Assembly: GCF_039536205.1 (NCBI RefSeq)
Contig: NZ_BAAAYL010000001.1
Location: 2,170,001 to 2,234,000, forward strand
Length of the DNA stretch: 64,000 nucleotides
Direction of reading: 5' to 3'
Origin: Streptomyces sannanensis
GTDB lineage: Bacteria; Actinomycetota; Actinomycetes; Streptomycetales; Streptomycetaceae
The notes beneath the pieces are model-generated. The model was not told the origin of the DNA. It did not search any database and saw only the letters and a program-made list of their open reading frames with translations. The position numbers and the translations under genes are program-made. Positions 50,887 through 59,573 of the stretch are shown in pieces. Position 1 is the stretch's first letter; each line of letters begins with the position of its first letter.

Positions 50887-51105
50887 CGGGACTCCTGAGG
50901 TCAGCTTCTCCAAGAGGTCACCAGCACACGGGCATATGCCAATTAGCCTGGTCTGCCCGGGGAATGGCGGACTAGCCCTAGAATCTGCACCTCAACGGCT
51001 CTGCCCGTGTGCCGGATTACCCATGACGCTATGCCGCATAAGGTGCGGAGGCGACGGACTGCGGGTACGAGTAAGGACAGGCCACCAACGCCACGGGGAG
51101 GCGAA

Positions 51106-52242
51106 ATGGCCGCTCACAGCGACAGGCCCGCCCTCGCAACGCTGACTGGCAGCAGCCCTGCTGTGCGGCCGCGCGAAGGCACGGTCACCGGCCACCTCTT
51201 CAAGGTGATCCGCGAGCGCATCCCCCGCACTCAACAAGAGCTTGCCGAGGCACTCAGCGTGGACAAGGCGACCATCCAGGGCTGGGAGTCAGGGCGACGT
51301 CCTCTCACCGCCACCCAGGCCGGGAAGCTGCGCACGGTATCCAGAACGTTGCTGCGCCTGGGCGCGTCATCACACATGCTTGCCCTGCTCAACGAGGCAA
51401 TGGACGCCGATACTGTCATCGCCCATGCCCTAGCTGGCCCTCCAGCGCAGGACATCGCCTCGCACCCCCTGGCTAACTGGGTGTTCACCCGCAGCACCAC
51501 GCACATGCTCGCCTGGGCGCTGACCGGCACCCCACCCGAAGCTCTACCCTCCGCCGAACTCCCCCGTCGCCGCGGCCCGTCCCCTGCCTCACCGCTTCTC
51601 CCTCACACCGAGCTGCGCGCCTTCTACGATCACATGCGCCGCGCCGCCGAACTCGGCGACCATGCAGGAGAGTCCGGAGCTTTGCTGCGCCGCCAAGCTC
51701 TGTACGTGTGCTCCTACGACGATGCAGCAGACACTCGGGACTGGCTCGCCGACATGAGACGACGCAGCCGCCCTCCACGCGCCGGCCAGTGGACCCCGCA
51801 TTGGGCCGACACCCGATCTGTCGCCGCATCCCTCACCCGGCACGGCGACCCCGATCCCCTGCACGCGTTCATCAGGCAGGGCATGGGCGACGAAACCGGC
51901 GAGATCGCCAACCTCAACTACTGGGCGAACTGGCTCGGCGTCGACCTCACCACCCACGCCAATGACACCTTCATGGTCGAGCAGTCCCACACCGCATGGG
52001 ACGGCCTCGCGCTACTCCGGCGCCTCACCGACCGCCTCGCCCCGAACCTCGCCTGCATCGACCTGAACGCACACACCGTGTGGTCGCTCCTCGCAGCGCG
52101 CCGTGGCCTGCTGGCCGCCGACCCGAATCTCAATCGCGTACTCGACGAGCGCGTCACTACCCTCCTGGACAGCAGCACGATCTCCGCACAGACCAGGCGC
52201 GAGCTGGAGGAAGTGCACTACGGTCTGACCTTGCATACCTGA
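51106..52242 (+). CDS. XRE-family regulator of the island
   Basis: 378 residues from ATG 51106 with GGGGAGGCGAA upstream. The helix-turn-helix is at about 35-85 (TQQELAEALSVDKATIQGWE, SGRRPLTATQAGKL). A long C-terminal helical domain (about 140-370) resembles the tetratricopeptide-like sensor half of Streptomyces XRE regulators. It diverges from the resolvase-like/DapF side and precedes the HD gene by 21 bp, so it likely controls the whole island. Confidence 0.82.
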   Translation: MAAHSDRPALATLTGSSPAVRPREGTVTGHLFKVIRERIPRTQQELAEALSVDKATIQGWESGRRPLTATQAGKLRTVSRTLLRLGASSHMLALLNEAMDADTVIAHALAGPPAQDIASHPLANWVFTRSTTHMLAWALTGTPPEALPSAELPRRRGPSPASPLLPHTELRAFYDHMRRAAELGDHAGESGALLRRQALYVCSYDDAADTRDWLADMRRRSRPPRAGQWTPHWADTRSVAASLTRHGDPDPLHAFIRQGMGDETGEIANLNYWANWLGVDLTTHANDTFMVEQSHTAWDGLALLRRLTDRLAPNLACIDLNAHTVWSLLAARRGLLAADPNLNRVLDERVTTLLDSSTISAQTRRELEEVHYGLTLHT

Positions 52243-52263
52243 TCACGGCCAGGAGGGGACGGC

Positions 52264-52848
52264 ATGACGGACGCCGACAACACTGCCATGGACGAAGGAA
52301 CCGTTGGGTACCTGCTGGAGATGGGTGCCCTCAAGCGCGGCAAGCGCAGCGGCTGGTGGATCGCCGGCGTCAAGGACCCAGAGACGATCGCCGAGCACTC
52401 TTGGCGCACCGCAGTCATCGGCTCCGTCCTTGCAATGATGGAAGGCGCCGACCCAGCGAGAGTGGCACTGCTGTGCACCTTTCACGACACGCAGGAAACC
52501 CGCGTCGGCGACATCCCATGGATCGGTCGCCGCTACCTGACCGCCGCCAACAACGAGGCCGTCACCGCCGACCAGGTCGCCGACGCTCACCCCAAGGTTG
52601 CCGCTGGCATCCAGAAGATCATCGAGGAATACGAGAACGGCGAGTCCCTCGAAGTCCTGGTCGCCCACGACGCCGACAGGCTGGAGTGCACGATCCAAGG
52701 GCTGGAGTACCTGCAGCAGGGATACCCGGCCGCGCAGGAGTGGGTCGACAGCACCCGCGCCAAGCTGAAGACTCCGTCTGCCCAGGCTCTTGCCAAGGCC
52801 GCGCTGACCATGTCGATCGCTGAGTGGCAGCGCACCTACTTGCAATGA
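52264..52848 (+). CDS. HD-domain phosphohydrolase (YfbR-like)
   Basis: 194 residues. The metal-binding residues are in DPETIAEHSWRTAVIG (His), LCTFHDTQETRVGDI (His-Asp) and VAHDADRLECTIQ (Asp). The pattern matches YfbR/HDDC2 5'-nucleotidases, which dephosphorylate deoxynucleoside monophosphates. It is co-directional with the XRE gene. In a phage it could tune nucleotide pools, or act with the peptide genes. Confidence 0.8.
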   Translation: MTDADNTAMDEGTVGYLLEMGALKRGKRSGWWIAGVKDPETIAEHSWRTAVIGSVLAMMEGADPARVALLCTFHDTQETRVGDIPWIGRRYLTAANNEAVTADQVADAHPKVAAGIQKIIEEYENGESLEVLVAHDADRLECTIQGLEYLQQGYPAAQEWVDSTRAKLKTPSAQALAKAALTMSIAEWQRTYLQ

Positions 52849-52929
52849 GCAGTCGTTCTGGCTGGCGGCGAGTGGCCGAGTAACAGGCAGAGCCAGACCG
52901 CGGCCTCGCCGCCAACCAGCACACGCCAG

Positions 52930-53121
52930 CTAGGCGAGCAAGAACATGAGCACTGGCAGGCAGACCGCCATGGAACCTGCGAAGCCAACACCCGCAGCGA
53001 CGAGGCAGTCAGCGAAGGCCGCCCCTTCGCTTAGCTTGAGCATGGCTGCTACGAGGCCCACACAGCTTGAGATAAGAGCGGCAACCACTGTGTAGACGAT
53101 CTTGCGTTCCCTTACGCTCAC
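52930..53121 (-). CDS. Small membrane protein, 63 aa
   Basis: The GTG at 53121 has GGAAAGG upstream. Two hydrophobic segments (VYTVVAALISSCVGLVAAML, GVGFAGSMAVCLPVLMFLLA) separated by a short loop. It lies at the head-side edge of cargo island 2, converging on the HD gene. The function is unknown; a membrane or transport role is possible. Confidence 0.6.
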   Translation of the reverse strand: MSVRERKIVYTVVAALISSCVGLVAAMLKLSEGAAFADCLVAAGVGFAGSMAVCLPVLMFLLA

Positions 53122-53532
53122 CGCGACCTTTCCTCCCCGGGGAAGGCGGTCTGGCTTGTCGCATGACGACATCAGGAACCAGACCGCCATGATTCAGCGA
53201 TCAACCGGACCGCGTTGTCAGCAGTCCTCACCTGATGTGCCTGCAAGGTGAGCTGTCGGGTTCGACCCTCTTGCACTGGTCGGCCGCGCCTCCTAGCACA
53301 CGGCTTCACCCCAAGGCTCGACTCCTACGAGTCGGCCAACATAATTGGTTCCCCAGCTCCTGTCGCCCCTGCTGCCCCTCCTCAAGCAGACTTATCTCGA
53401 CGAACAGCCCAAGATCGCGACTGTGGCGCGGCAGGACAGGACCCGGCAATACCGCACCGTCTGAAATGGTCCTCCAGGCATCCGTCAGGTGCGCCCCCAT
53501 TCGGACAAATTGTGACCCACGCCACCACGCCT
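53122..53532. other. Gene-free spacer at head side of cargo island 2
   Basis: Neither strand shows a frame with a plausible ribosome site. No strong hairpin or repeat stands out. It probably marks the insertion boundary between the minor head gene and the island. Confidence 0.5.
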
Positions 53533-54345
53533 CTAGGGCCGAACAACGTCCGGTCGTGGGCCAAAAGCCCGCCGGCACCGCGGGTGGGAGATCGGCCACT
53601 CCGCAGCTTCGTCGACGCTGCGCAATGTCCGTGCTGCCTTGTCGGGATCCTGGTGACTGGTCCATCCACAGTCGGCACCGTCGAAGACCTCGACCACTCC
53701 GACGCCGGCCTCCCTGGCGCGGTTGAGGGTGCCCGCGTTGTAGGCAACGGCGCTCTTCGCCAGGGTGGCAGTCTCCGCCCACGCGCGTACAGGTACGCGG
53801 GCACCGTGGCGGTACACGACGTGGGTCAGGCTCTGGCCAGCCAGTTTGTCGGCGAGAGCTTTGGCGGCCTGCCTGGCGGTGGTGTTTCCAGCGGCGAGCT
53901 GCGGCACCTCCGCACGTGCCGCAGCTCTGACCGTCCGGTACCAGCGTTCCGCCATCCGCTCGGCCTCCTGGGAGCGCCGGAGGAAATCCTCGTACGAGTC
54001 GGAGGCGAGGGACTGGAGCGCGTCGACGTGGGCCTGCGTCCAGGTGAACTGCTGTCCGACCGCCGCGGCGGCGCGCTGCGCCCCCTGCTGGTAGAGGTGC
54101 GGCAGCTGGCGTTGTACGAACGCCCGTGCCTCCGCATCCACACGGCCGCGAAAATCGGCGATCGCGGCTTTGAACTCCTCCAACGTGGCCAGCACGTACG
54201 GCAGCCGCCAGCGGGCGACGATGCTCGCGATGACCGTGGTCTGCTTGTCGGCGAGCCGCTGCCAGGCATCCTCCAGTACGCGGGCGACGCGGCGCGCCAC
54301 CTCGTCCGGGTCGCCGGGCGTCAGCGGCGGCCACTCGTACGGCAT
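53533..54345 (-). CDS. Minor head protein (MuF-like)
   Basis: 270 residues. A helical front (EEFKAAIADFRGRVDAEARA, LASDSYEDFLRRSQEAERMA) leads to the MuF-type C-terminal motif: FDGADCGWTSHQDPDKA and AEWPISHPRCRRAFGP, with Cys and His ligands. Such proteins sit inside the head near the portal and may be injected. It is the last head gene before cargo island 2. Confidence 0.78.
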   Translation of the reverse strand: MPYEWPPLTPGDPDEVARRVARVLEDAWQRLADKQTTVIASIVARWRLPYVLATLEEFKAAIADFRGRVDAEARAFVQRQLPHLYQQGAQRAAAAVGQQFTWTQAHVDALQSLASDSYEDFLRRSQEAERMAERWYRTVRAAARAEVPQLAAGNTTARQAAKALADKLAGQSLTHVVYRHGARVPVRAWAETATLAKSAVAYNAGTLNRAREAGVGVVEVFDGADCGWTSHQDPDKAARTLRSVDEAAEWPISHPRCRRAFGPRPDVVRP

Positions 54346-54352
54346 CTGCCCC

Positions 54353-54679
54353 TCACCTCGTCGACCGGGCCGGCGTCAGGTGCGACACGATCGCCTCGGG
54401 CATCGCGGCGCCCTGAGCTACGTCGTCCGGCGCGGGGGTGTCGGCGAGATCAGCGATCTGACGTTCGATGCCTGCGAGGTTCTGCGCCTGGTCGAGGGTG
54501 ACGACCCCGTTGACGGTGATGCGCAGCGGGTCGGCGAGGAGCTTAGCGCGGCGCTCGGCGAGCACCTCGGCGGCCACCGCTCGTGCCTTGCCGAGCCGCG
54601 TGTACCGGGCCTCCAGGTCGCTGGTGTTGGTGGACGGGCCGAGCTGCGCCAGCAGCCAGGCAAGGACGGCAGGGGGCAC
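54353..54679 (-). CDS. Small head protein
   Basis: 108 residues from GTG 54679 (GGAAGG upstream, the best-placed start). Helical (AWLLAQLGPSTNTSDLEARY, AEVLAERRAKLLADPLRITV), ending near the MuF gene. Possibly a head accessory or connector; the family is not recognised. Confidence 0.65.
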   Translation of the reverse strand: MPPAVLAWLLAQLGPSTNTSDLEARYTRLGKARAVAAEVLAERRAKLLADPLRITVNGVVTLDQAQNLAGIERQIADLADTPAPDDVAQGAAMPEAIVSHLTPARSTR

Positions 54680-54748
54680 AGCAGGCTTCCTTCCAGATGC
54701 GGCCCGGCGCGGCACCCGTGCGGGTGCCGAGCCGGGCCAGGGGCTGGG

Positions 54749-55095
<347 letters not shown>

Positions 55096-55099
<4 letters not shown>

Positions 55100-56145
55100 A
55101 GCACCTTCGCCACGATGTGGGCGTCCGGCGTGTGGAGGACGGGCATGCCAACCGCGGCGCCCTTGGTCCAGATCTGCACCGGGTCGTCCCGAACGCCGCG
55201 GGTGATCACGATGCCGGGCGCCTCCTCGCGGACGATCTCGGGGTTGGTGCCACGGGACAGCACCAGCGCCTCAGCGGTGACGCCGAACATGGTCTGGCCC
55301 CACTTCTGCCGGTCGGGCGGCAGCATGATCCAGCGGTCCTCCGGCAGGACCTTGGTGGACACGCCGTCGACTCGGACCTGCGCCTTGTAGAAGGTGATCT
55401 CCGGGAGGCCATAGTTGCCGCGCACCACGTTGACCTGCTGCGGGGTGAGCGTTGCGGTCGGCGTGGTGGACGGGTTCACGCTGCCGTAGTAGGCGGCCCG
55501 GTAGGCGTTGTTCTTCGCCAGGTAGGAGAAGGCCTTGCGGGAGGTGAGGACCATCGCGGGCTCGGGCGCGCCAAGGTCGTCGAGGTACTGGATCCAGGCC
55601 AGTTCGTCCGCGATGGGGTCCGACGTCGGGTCGGACCAGAGCTTCGCGGCGGTCGGCATGTTTCCGGCCGGTACGCCCCAGTCGACCTCGGTGGTGAGGT
55701 TGTTCTCGTTGGTCAGGGTGAACTTGCCGTCGAGGAGGACGTCGCCGGCGGCAAGCTCCAGGCGGGAACGGATCGCTTCGACGTGGCGCTCGACGTCGTC
55801 GTAGAGCAGCTCTATGAGGCGGTCCTGGTCGGCGCCGTGGGACTGCTCAAGCAGCACCTGCTCCTGCTCGCCGACGACGAGCTTCTGGCCGAGGGCCGGG
55901 AGCATGCCCTCGCGGGTGTTCTGCCACGCCTCGCGGGTCGCGAACGGCACGCTCGCGTCATAGGCGCGGTACTTGGCGGTGTTCACGTAGCGGCCAGCGT
56001 CCTTGAGCTTCCACTTCACGTCGCGGGAGACAAGCGTGGGGAACACCGTGCTGGTGAGCAGAAAGTCCGCCGGGGTGGGGATGGTGCGGGCAAAGGTCGT
56101 GAGGTCGTGCGTCGAGACGCCCTTGATGAGGTCCTGGATGGTCAT
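55096..56145 (-). CDS. Major capsid protein (lambda gpE family)
   Basis: 349 residues from ATG 56145. Lambda E/HK97-type fold: TPADFLLTSTVFPTLVSRDV, YVNTAKYRAYDASVPFATRE, the E-loop-like VGEQEQVLLEQSHGADQDRL, and a C-terminal WGQTMFGVTAEALVLSRGTN. Its neighbours are a decoration protein and a scaffold, confirming the head block. Confidence 0.9.
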
Positions 56146-56160
56146 CTGCTGCCACCCTCC

Positions 56161-56571
56161 TTACACAAATCGGATCTGGCAGGTGGCGGACGGGGCAACG
56201 GGGGTGACGGCGACCGGCAGCTTCGCGGTGATCACAGAGCCGTGCCAGAGCAGCGCGGCCGGAACCTTCGCCTGGCCGGGCGCGAACAAAGCCTCGGCAA
56301 AGATGAAGCCAGCCAGGTCCTGACGGCCGTCGGTCGCGCCGGTGGCGTACAGGCCGTACAGGCCAGACGCGGTGATCTTGCCGACCGGTATGCCGGACAG
56401 GACCCGCGAATACGGCTGGGTGCTCTCGGTGCTGGCGATGTAGTGGGTGCCCGCGGTGAGCGTGGACATGTCGAGCGTGATGGTGTCGGTGGAGTCGGTG
56501 CCGTGCAACGACGCGAGCCACGAGCGGTTCGCGGTGTACGACGACGACGTGGTGATGGGCTGAATGGACAA
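56161..56571 (-). CDS. Head decoration protein
   Basis: 136 residues from TTG 56571, with GGGAGGGG upstream (no ATG fits). Beta-rich (DTITLDMSTLTAGTHYIAST, GLYGLYATGATDGRQDLAGF) with a final domain typical of HDPD/gpD proteins that cap the capsid. Encoded directly before the capsid in transcription. Confidence 0.75.
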   Translation of the reverse strand: MSIQPITTSSSYTANRSWLASLHGTDSTDTITLDMSTLTAGTHYIASTESTQPYSRVLSGIPVGKITASGLYGLYATGATDGRQDLAGFIFAEALFAPGQAKVPAALLWHGSVITAKLPVAVTPVAPSATCQIRFV

Positions 56572-56694
56572 AGCCCCTCCCTCGTGGACGCGATGGCGGT
56601 ATCCGCGCGCTCACCAAGCGGTGGCGCCGTCCACGGAGTTGGGAGGGGCGTGGTCCCCTGTCCGGCCATGTCCCGCCGGTGGGAGCGAAGTTGA

Positions 56695-57372
56695 TCAGTC
56701 CGAGATGTACCCGCGGCGTCGGGCCATGTCAAGCCCGGCGCTGCCCTGCTTTGGCGTGTTGGATCCGCGCGGCGGCGGGCCGCCGGCCGGGGAGCCGCCC
56801 GGCGCCGGGGGCGATGCGGTCTGCCGCTGCCCGCCGAACAGTTCCGGGCGCCGCTCCGTGAGCTGCTGCGCGGCTTCGGCGAGGGCCTGGCTGTCGGCGT
56901 CGTCCGGAACGGCGAGCAGGCGTTCCGCGTCGGCGAGATCATCGCCAGTCGCACCGAGCGCCACCAGCGCGACTCGGCGTTGCGCGGACCTCTCCGCCGC
57001 GGCCGCCGCAGCCTCGCGGGCCGCGGCCGCGGCCAGCCGATCGTTCGCCTCCTTCTCGCGGCGCTCCACCTCCGACAGCGACGCCTTCTCGGCGTCCCGC
57101 TGCTGCTGCAGGTACGCGGAGAGGTCGTCGGCCTTGTCAAAGCCCAGCTGCTCCAGCAGCTCCTTCACCGCGGACCGGCCGCCCTGCTGCTTCTCGCGGG
57201 CGAGCAGCTGCGACACCTCGTCCTGGGTGAACGTCCGCGCCGGGGCGGGCGGCTGATTCGACGGGTCGTTCGACGGGTCCCGGCCATCGGCACCGAGGAT
57301 CGGATAGATCGGCCGGCCGTCACGGCGGTAGCCGAGCGGCACGAGCGGGTCAGGAAGCGTACGGCGCGCCAT
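56695..57372 (-). CDS. Scaffold-like protein
   Basis: 225 residues. A helical coiled coil (about 45-150: TFTQDEVSQLLAREKQQGGR, EANDRLAAAAAREAAAAAAE) is followed by a Gly/Pro-rich capsid-binding tail (RGSNTPKQGSAGLDMARRRG). This is the classic scaffold layout and place, next to decoration and capsid. Confidence 0.8.
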   Translation of the reverse strand: MARRTLPDPLVPLGYRRDGRPIYPILGADGRDPSNDPSNQPPAPARTFTQDEVSQLLAREKQQGGRSAVKELLEQLGFDKADDLSAYLQQQRDAEKASLSEVERREKEANDRLAAAAAREAAAAAAERSAQRRVALVALGATGDDLADAERLLAVPDDADSQALAEAAQQLTERRPELFGGQRQTASPPAPGGSPAGGPPPRGSNTPKQGSAGLDMARRRGYISD

Positions 57373-57443
57373 GCGGAAACCCCTTGGGTCTTCAACGCCC
57401 CCGCGCCGACGATCAGTCTAGCCACGGCCTGGCCCGCTGAGTC

Positions 57444-58280
57444 CTACCCAGCCGACGGGGCGTCGCTCATCGCCGTACCGGGCTTACGGTGATTCTCCGG
57501 CAGCTGAAATGTCCGCAGGCCCATCTGTGCGGCCCGCAGGCGCATACCGATGTCCCCGGTCAACACCCGTGTTCCGGCGTGTGGGTTCAGCTGGTCCAAG
57601 TCGGCCGCGCAGAGCAGGATCTGCATGTCCACGTCCTTCGTCGAGCGACGCATGGCCAGCCCGCCAACCTCCAGCGTCACCCCGTCCTTCACCCGGACTG
57701 TGGCGCCTGCGTTGCCGTTCGCCAAGGCCTTGTCCAGGTACCGGATCGCTGTTGCCGCACGCCGAGCCAGCACCCCGTCCCCGTACTTCTGCCGATCCAG
57801 CTCATCCAGCACGACCAGCGGTACCACGAGCCGCGTCTGCGGATCGTTCGCCCCGTCGTCCTTCAGGATCGTCCGCCAGTTGATGTGATCCGGCTGGTCC
57901 CAGCGCAGTAGCACATTCGTATCGACCACCACCGGCACGCCGGGCCGCTCGGCAAGCGCCTTCAACTCCGCCAAGTCCTGCTCAGCCTCCCGCAAGACGC
58001 GCAGCTGCGCTTCGACCTCACCGAGGACTATTCGGTTGGCAGCTGGACCAATCCCGCCCACCTGGAACAGATTCCAAAACGCCGGCGACATCAGACCGCC
58101 CGCTAGGTCCGGATCGGCGAACGTCTGCTCCAGCCCACGCAGCACCTGATCGAATGCCCTCAGGTAGCCATCCCACAGCGTTTCGTACGGCTGGCTACTC
58201 TGAGCATTCTCGAAGGCCATGACGGCCTTCCGCAGCTCGTCCTCGGCGCGGTCAAGGGTGACACCAGGCTTCAGTCGCAT
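57444..58280 (-). CDS. PIN-domain cargo protein
   Basis: 278 residues. A helical N-terminus (about 1-110) joins a PIN nuclease domain with the acidic set in VPVVVDTNVLLRW, LVVPLVVLDELDRQKYG, KDVDMQILLCAADLDQLN and RVLTGDIGMRLRAAQMG. No antitoxin is adjacent. PIN nucleases cut RNA. Inserted between scaffold and portal, it is a late-expressed or lysogeny-expressed cargo gene, perhaps excluding other phages. Confidence 0.8.
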   Translation of the reverse strand: MRLKPGVTLDRAEDELRKAVMAFENAQSSQPYETLWDGYLRAFDQVLRGLEQTFADPDLAGGLMSPAFWNLFQVGGIGPAANRIVLGEVEAQLRVLREAEQDLAELKALAERPGVPVVVDTNVLLRWDQPDHINWRTILKDDGANDPQTRLVVPLVVLDELDRQKYGDGVLARRAATAIRYLDKALANGNAGATVRVKDGVTLEVGGLAMRRSTKDVDMQILLCAADLDQLNPHAGTRVLTGDIGMRLRAAQMGLRTFQLPENHRKPGTAMSDAPSAG

Positions 58281-58393
58281 GACGGTGATCCTCGCAGCTA
58301 CGCCGGTCAGGCAGAAAGCAGTTAGTTCAGCCTCTCGTCGCCCACTGGCCGGGGCGGCGGACTGAGCGACAGGGCAGATCGTGTACTCGGCGG

Positions 58394-58711
58394 CTAACGT
58401 TGATCAAGTCCCAATCCACCCTGCTGGCTGCTGGTGGACTGCTCACCCCACCCCGCCTTGTCCCCAGGCTCGGCGGGGTGCGGCATGTCGATGTCGAGGC
58501 CGCCCTCTTCGCGAGTGCGATGCGTGTCGGCCCAGACTGTGACTCGTACGCCGTCCTCGCCGGGTACTCGTCGTACCCGGCCTGGGCCGGACGACAGCCA
58601 CAGGCCGGCGATCTGCTGCGCCGCCCGCAGCACGGTCTCCTCGTCGGCACCATTGATCTCCACCTGAATCAGGCCGGGCCGGGACTCATCGTTGTGCGTC
58701 ATGATCGGCAT
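58394..58711 (-). CDS. DUF6207-like small protein
   Basis: 105 residues. GLIQVEINGADEETVLRAAQ, IAGLWLSSGPGRVRRVPGED and GVRVTVWADTHRTRE follow the DUF6207 pattern, a Streptomyces family of unknown role. Starts at ATG 58711 or 58702 are both possible. Part of cargo island 1. Confidence 0.6.
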   Translation of the reverse strand: MPIMTHNDESRPGLIQVEINGADEETVLRAAQQIAGLWLSSGPGRVRRVPGEDGVRVTVWADTHRTREEGGLDIDMPHPAEPGDKAGWGEQSTSSQQGGLGLDQR

Positions 58712-58753
58712 GACGAGGAAGCTACTGCGGCGGTTCGCCTCCAGGCCCTGGGA

Positions 58754-58993
58754 TCACTCGTCCGTGGCTGCGGGTGCAGGGTGAAGTACGGCAGCCTTCA
58801 CAGCACGCTCCAGCTCGTAGCGGTTCACGCCCGCTTCCTTGGCGTGCGCAGTGATCGCAGCCTGCACCGCGACGGTCGCCTCGTACCAGGCCGTCCACTG
58901 CGCGGCGTGCGCGTCGCCGACGAGGCCGGTGAGCTTGGCCCGCCCGTCCTCGGCAGCGCGCTTCAGTTCGATCAGACTGTCAGGAATGTCCAC
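58754..58993 (-). CDS. Small helical Streptomyces-type protein
   Basis: 79 residues from GTG 58993 (an upstream ATG at 59122 would add 43 unlikely residues). VDIPDSLIELKRAAEDGRAK and AWYEATVAVQAAITAHAKEA fit a conserved Streptomyces protein of unknown role. It diverges from the gene at 59069. Confidence 0.6.
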   Translation of the reverse strand: MDIPDSLIELKRAAEDGRAKLTGLVGDAHAAQWTAWYEATVAVQAAITAHAKEAGVNRYELERAVKAAVLHPAPAATDE

Positions 58994-59068
58994 GTCCGGA
59001 TCGTACGTCGCTGGCCGAGGCCACCCCTGACCGGCCCAGAGTGCCGAAACAAACCTATACTCGAATAT

Positions 59069-59467
59069 GTGTCCGAAATGCTGCCGCCTGATCCTGCGCG
59101 CATGCGCATCATCGAGGCACACCTCCAGCGGCAGCTCGCCGAGAACCAGACCATCGGCATGTACCTGGAGCTACAGCTAGCCGCTGTCCGACACCGCCTG
59201 GCCGCAACGGAGCCCCGAGCCGCAGGCCAGCCGACCGCCGCGGCGGCGCCAGCAGCGACCCGGCCGATCGATACGACCTCGGCGGAGTGGAAAGTAGAGC
59301 AGATGCGTACCAGCGATGGCCCCCTTCCCGGCCGCGTACACAAGGGCGACTGCCACATGGACGGGAAGAGCGTCGCCATCGACATCCACCGCGCGCGCGT
59401 GATGCTGGCAGACGGCGTGGATGCCTGCCCGATCTGCCGACCAGACACAGCACTCGGGATCGACTAG
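59069..59467 (+). CDS. Hypothetical protein, possibly leaderless
   Basis: 132 residues from GTG 59069, or 129 from ATG 59078. A TATACT box ends 7 nt before the GTG, so the message may have no leader; no ribosome site is seen. The C-terminal IDIHRARVMLADGVDACPIC with RPDTALGID is a compact Cys-bearing motif. The only rightward gene of the late region outside island 2. Confidence 0.65.
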   Translation: MSEMLPPDPARMRIIEAHLQRQLAENQTIGMYLELQLAAVRHRLAATEPRAAGQPTAAAAPAATRPIDTTSAEWKVEQMRTSDGPLPGRVHKGDCHMDGKSVAIDIHRARVMLADGVDACPICRPDTALGID

Positions 59468-59516
59468 GTGTATCGATCACGAGCGTTGTTGACCTTCGTG
59501 GGTATTAATCATGGCG

Positions 59517-59568
59517 AGGGCCTCCGTGTGGGGTGGAATGTCGAACCCTCACCACACACGGGGGCCTT
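59517..59568. terminator. Bidirectional hairpin between converging genes
   Basis: An imperfect 18-bp stem pairs 59517-59534 (GGGCCTCCGTGTGG core) with 59551-59568 (CCACACACGGGGGCC core), 15 of 18 matched. It serves the gene ending at 59467 and the pentapeptide gene ending at 59574. Confidence 0.7.
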
Positions 59569-59573
59569 CGTGG

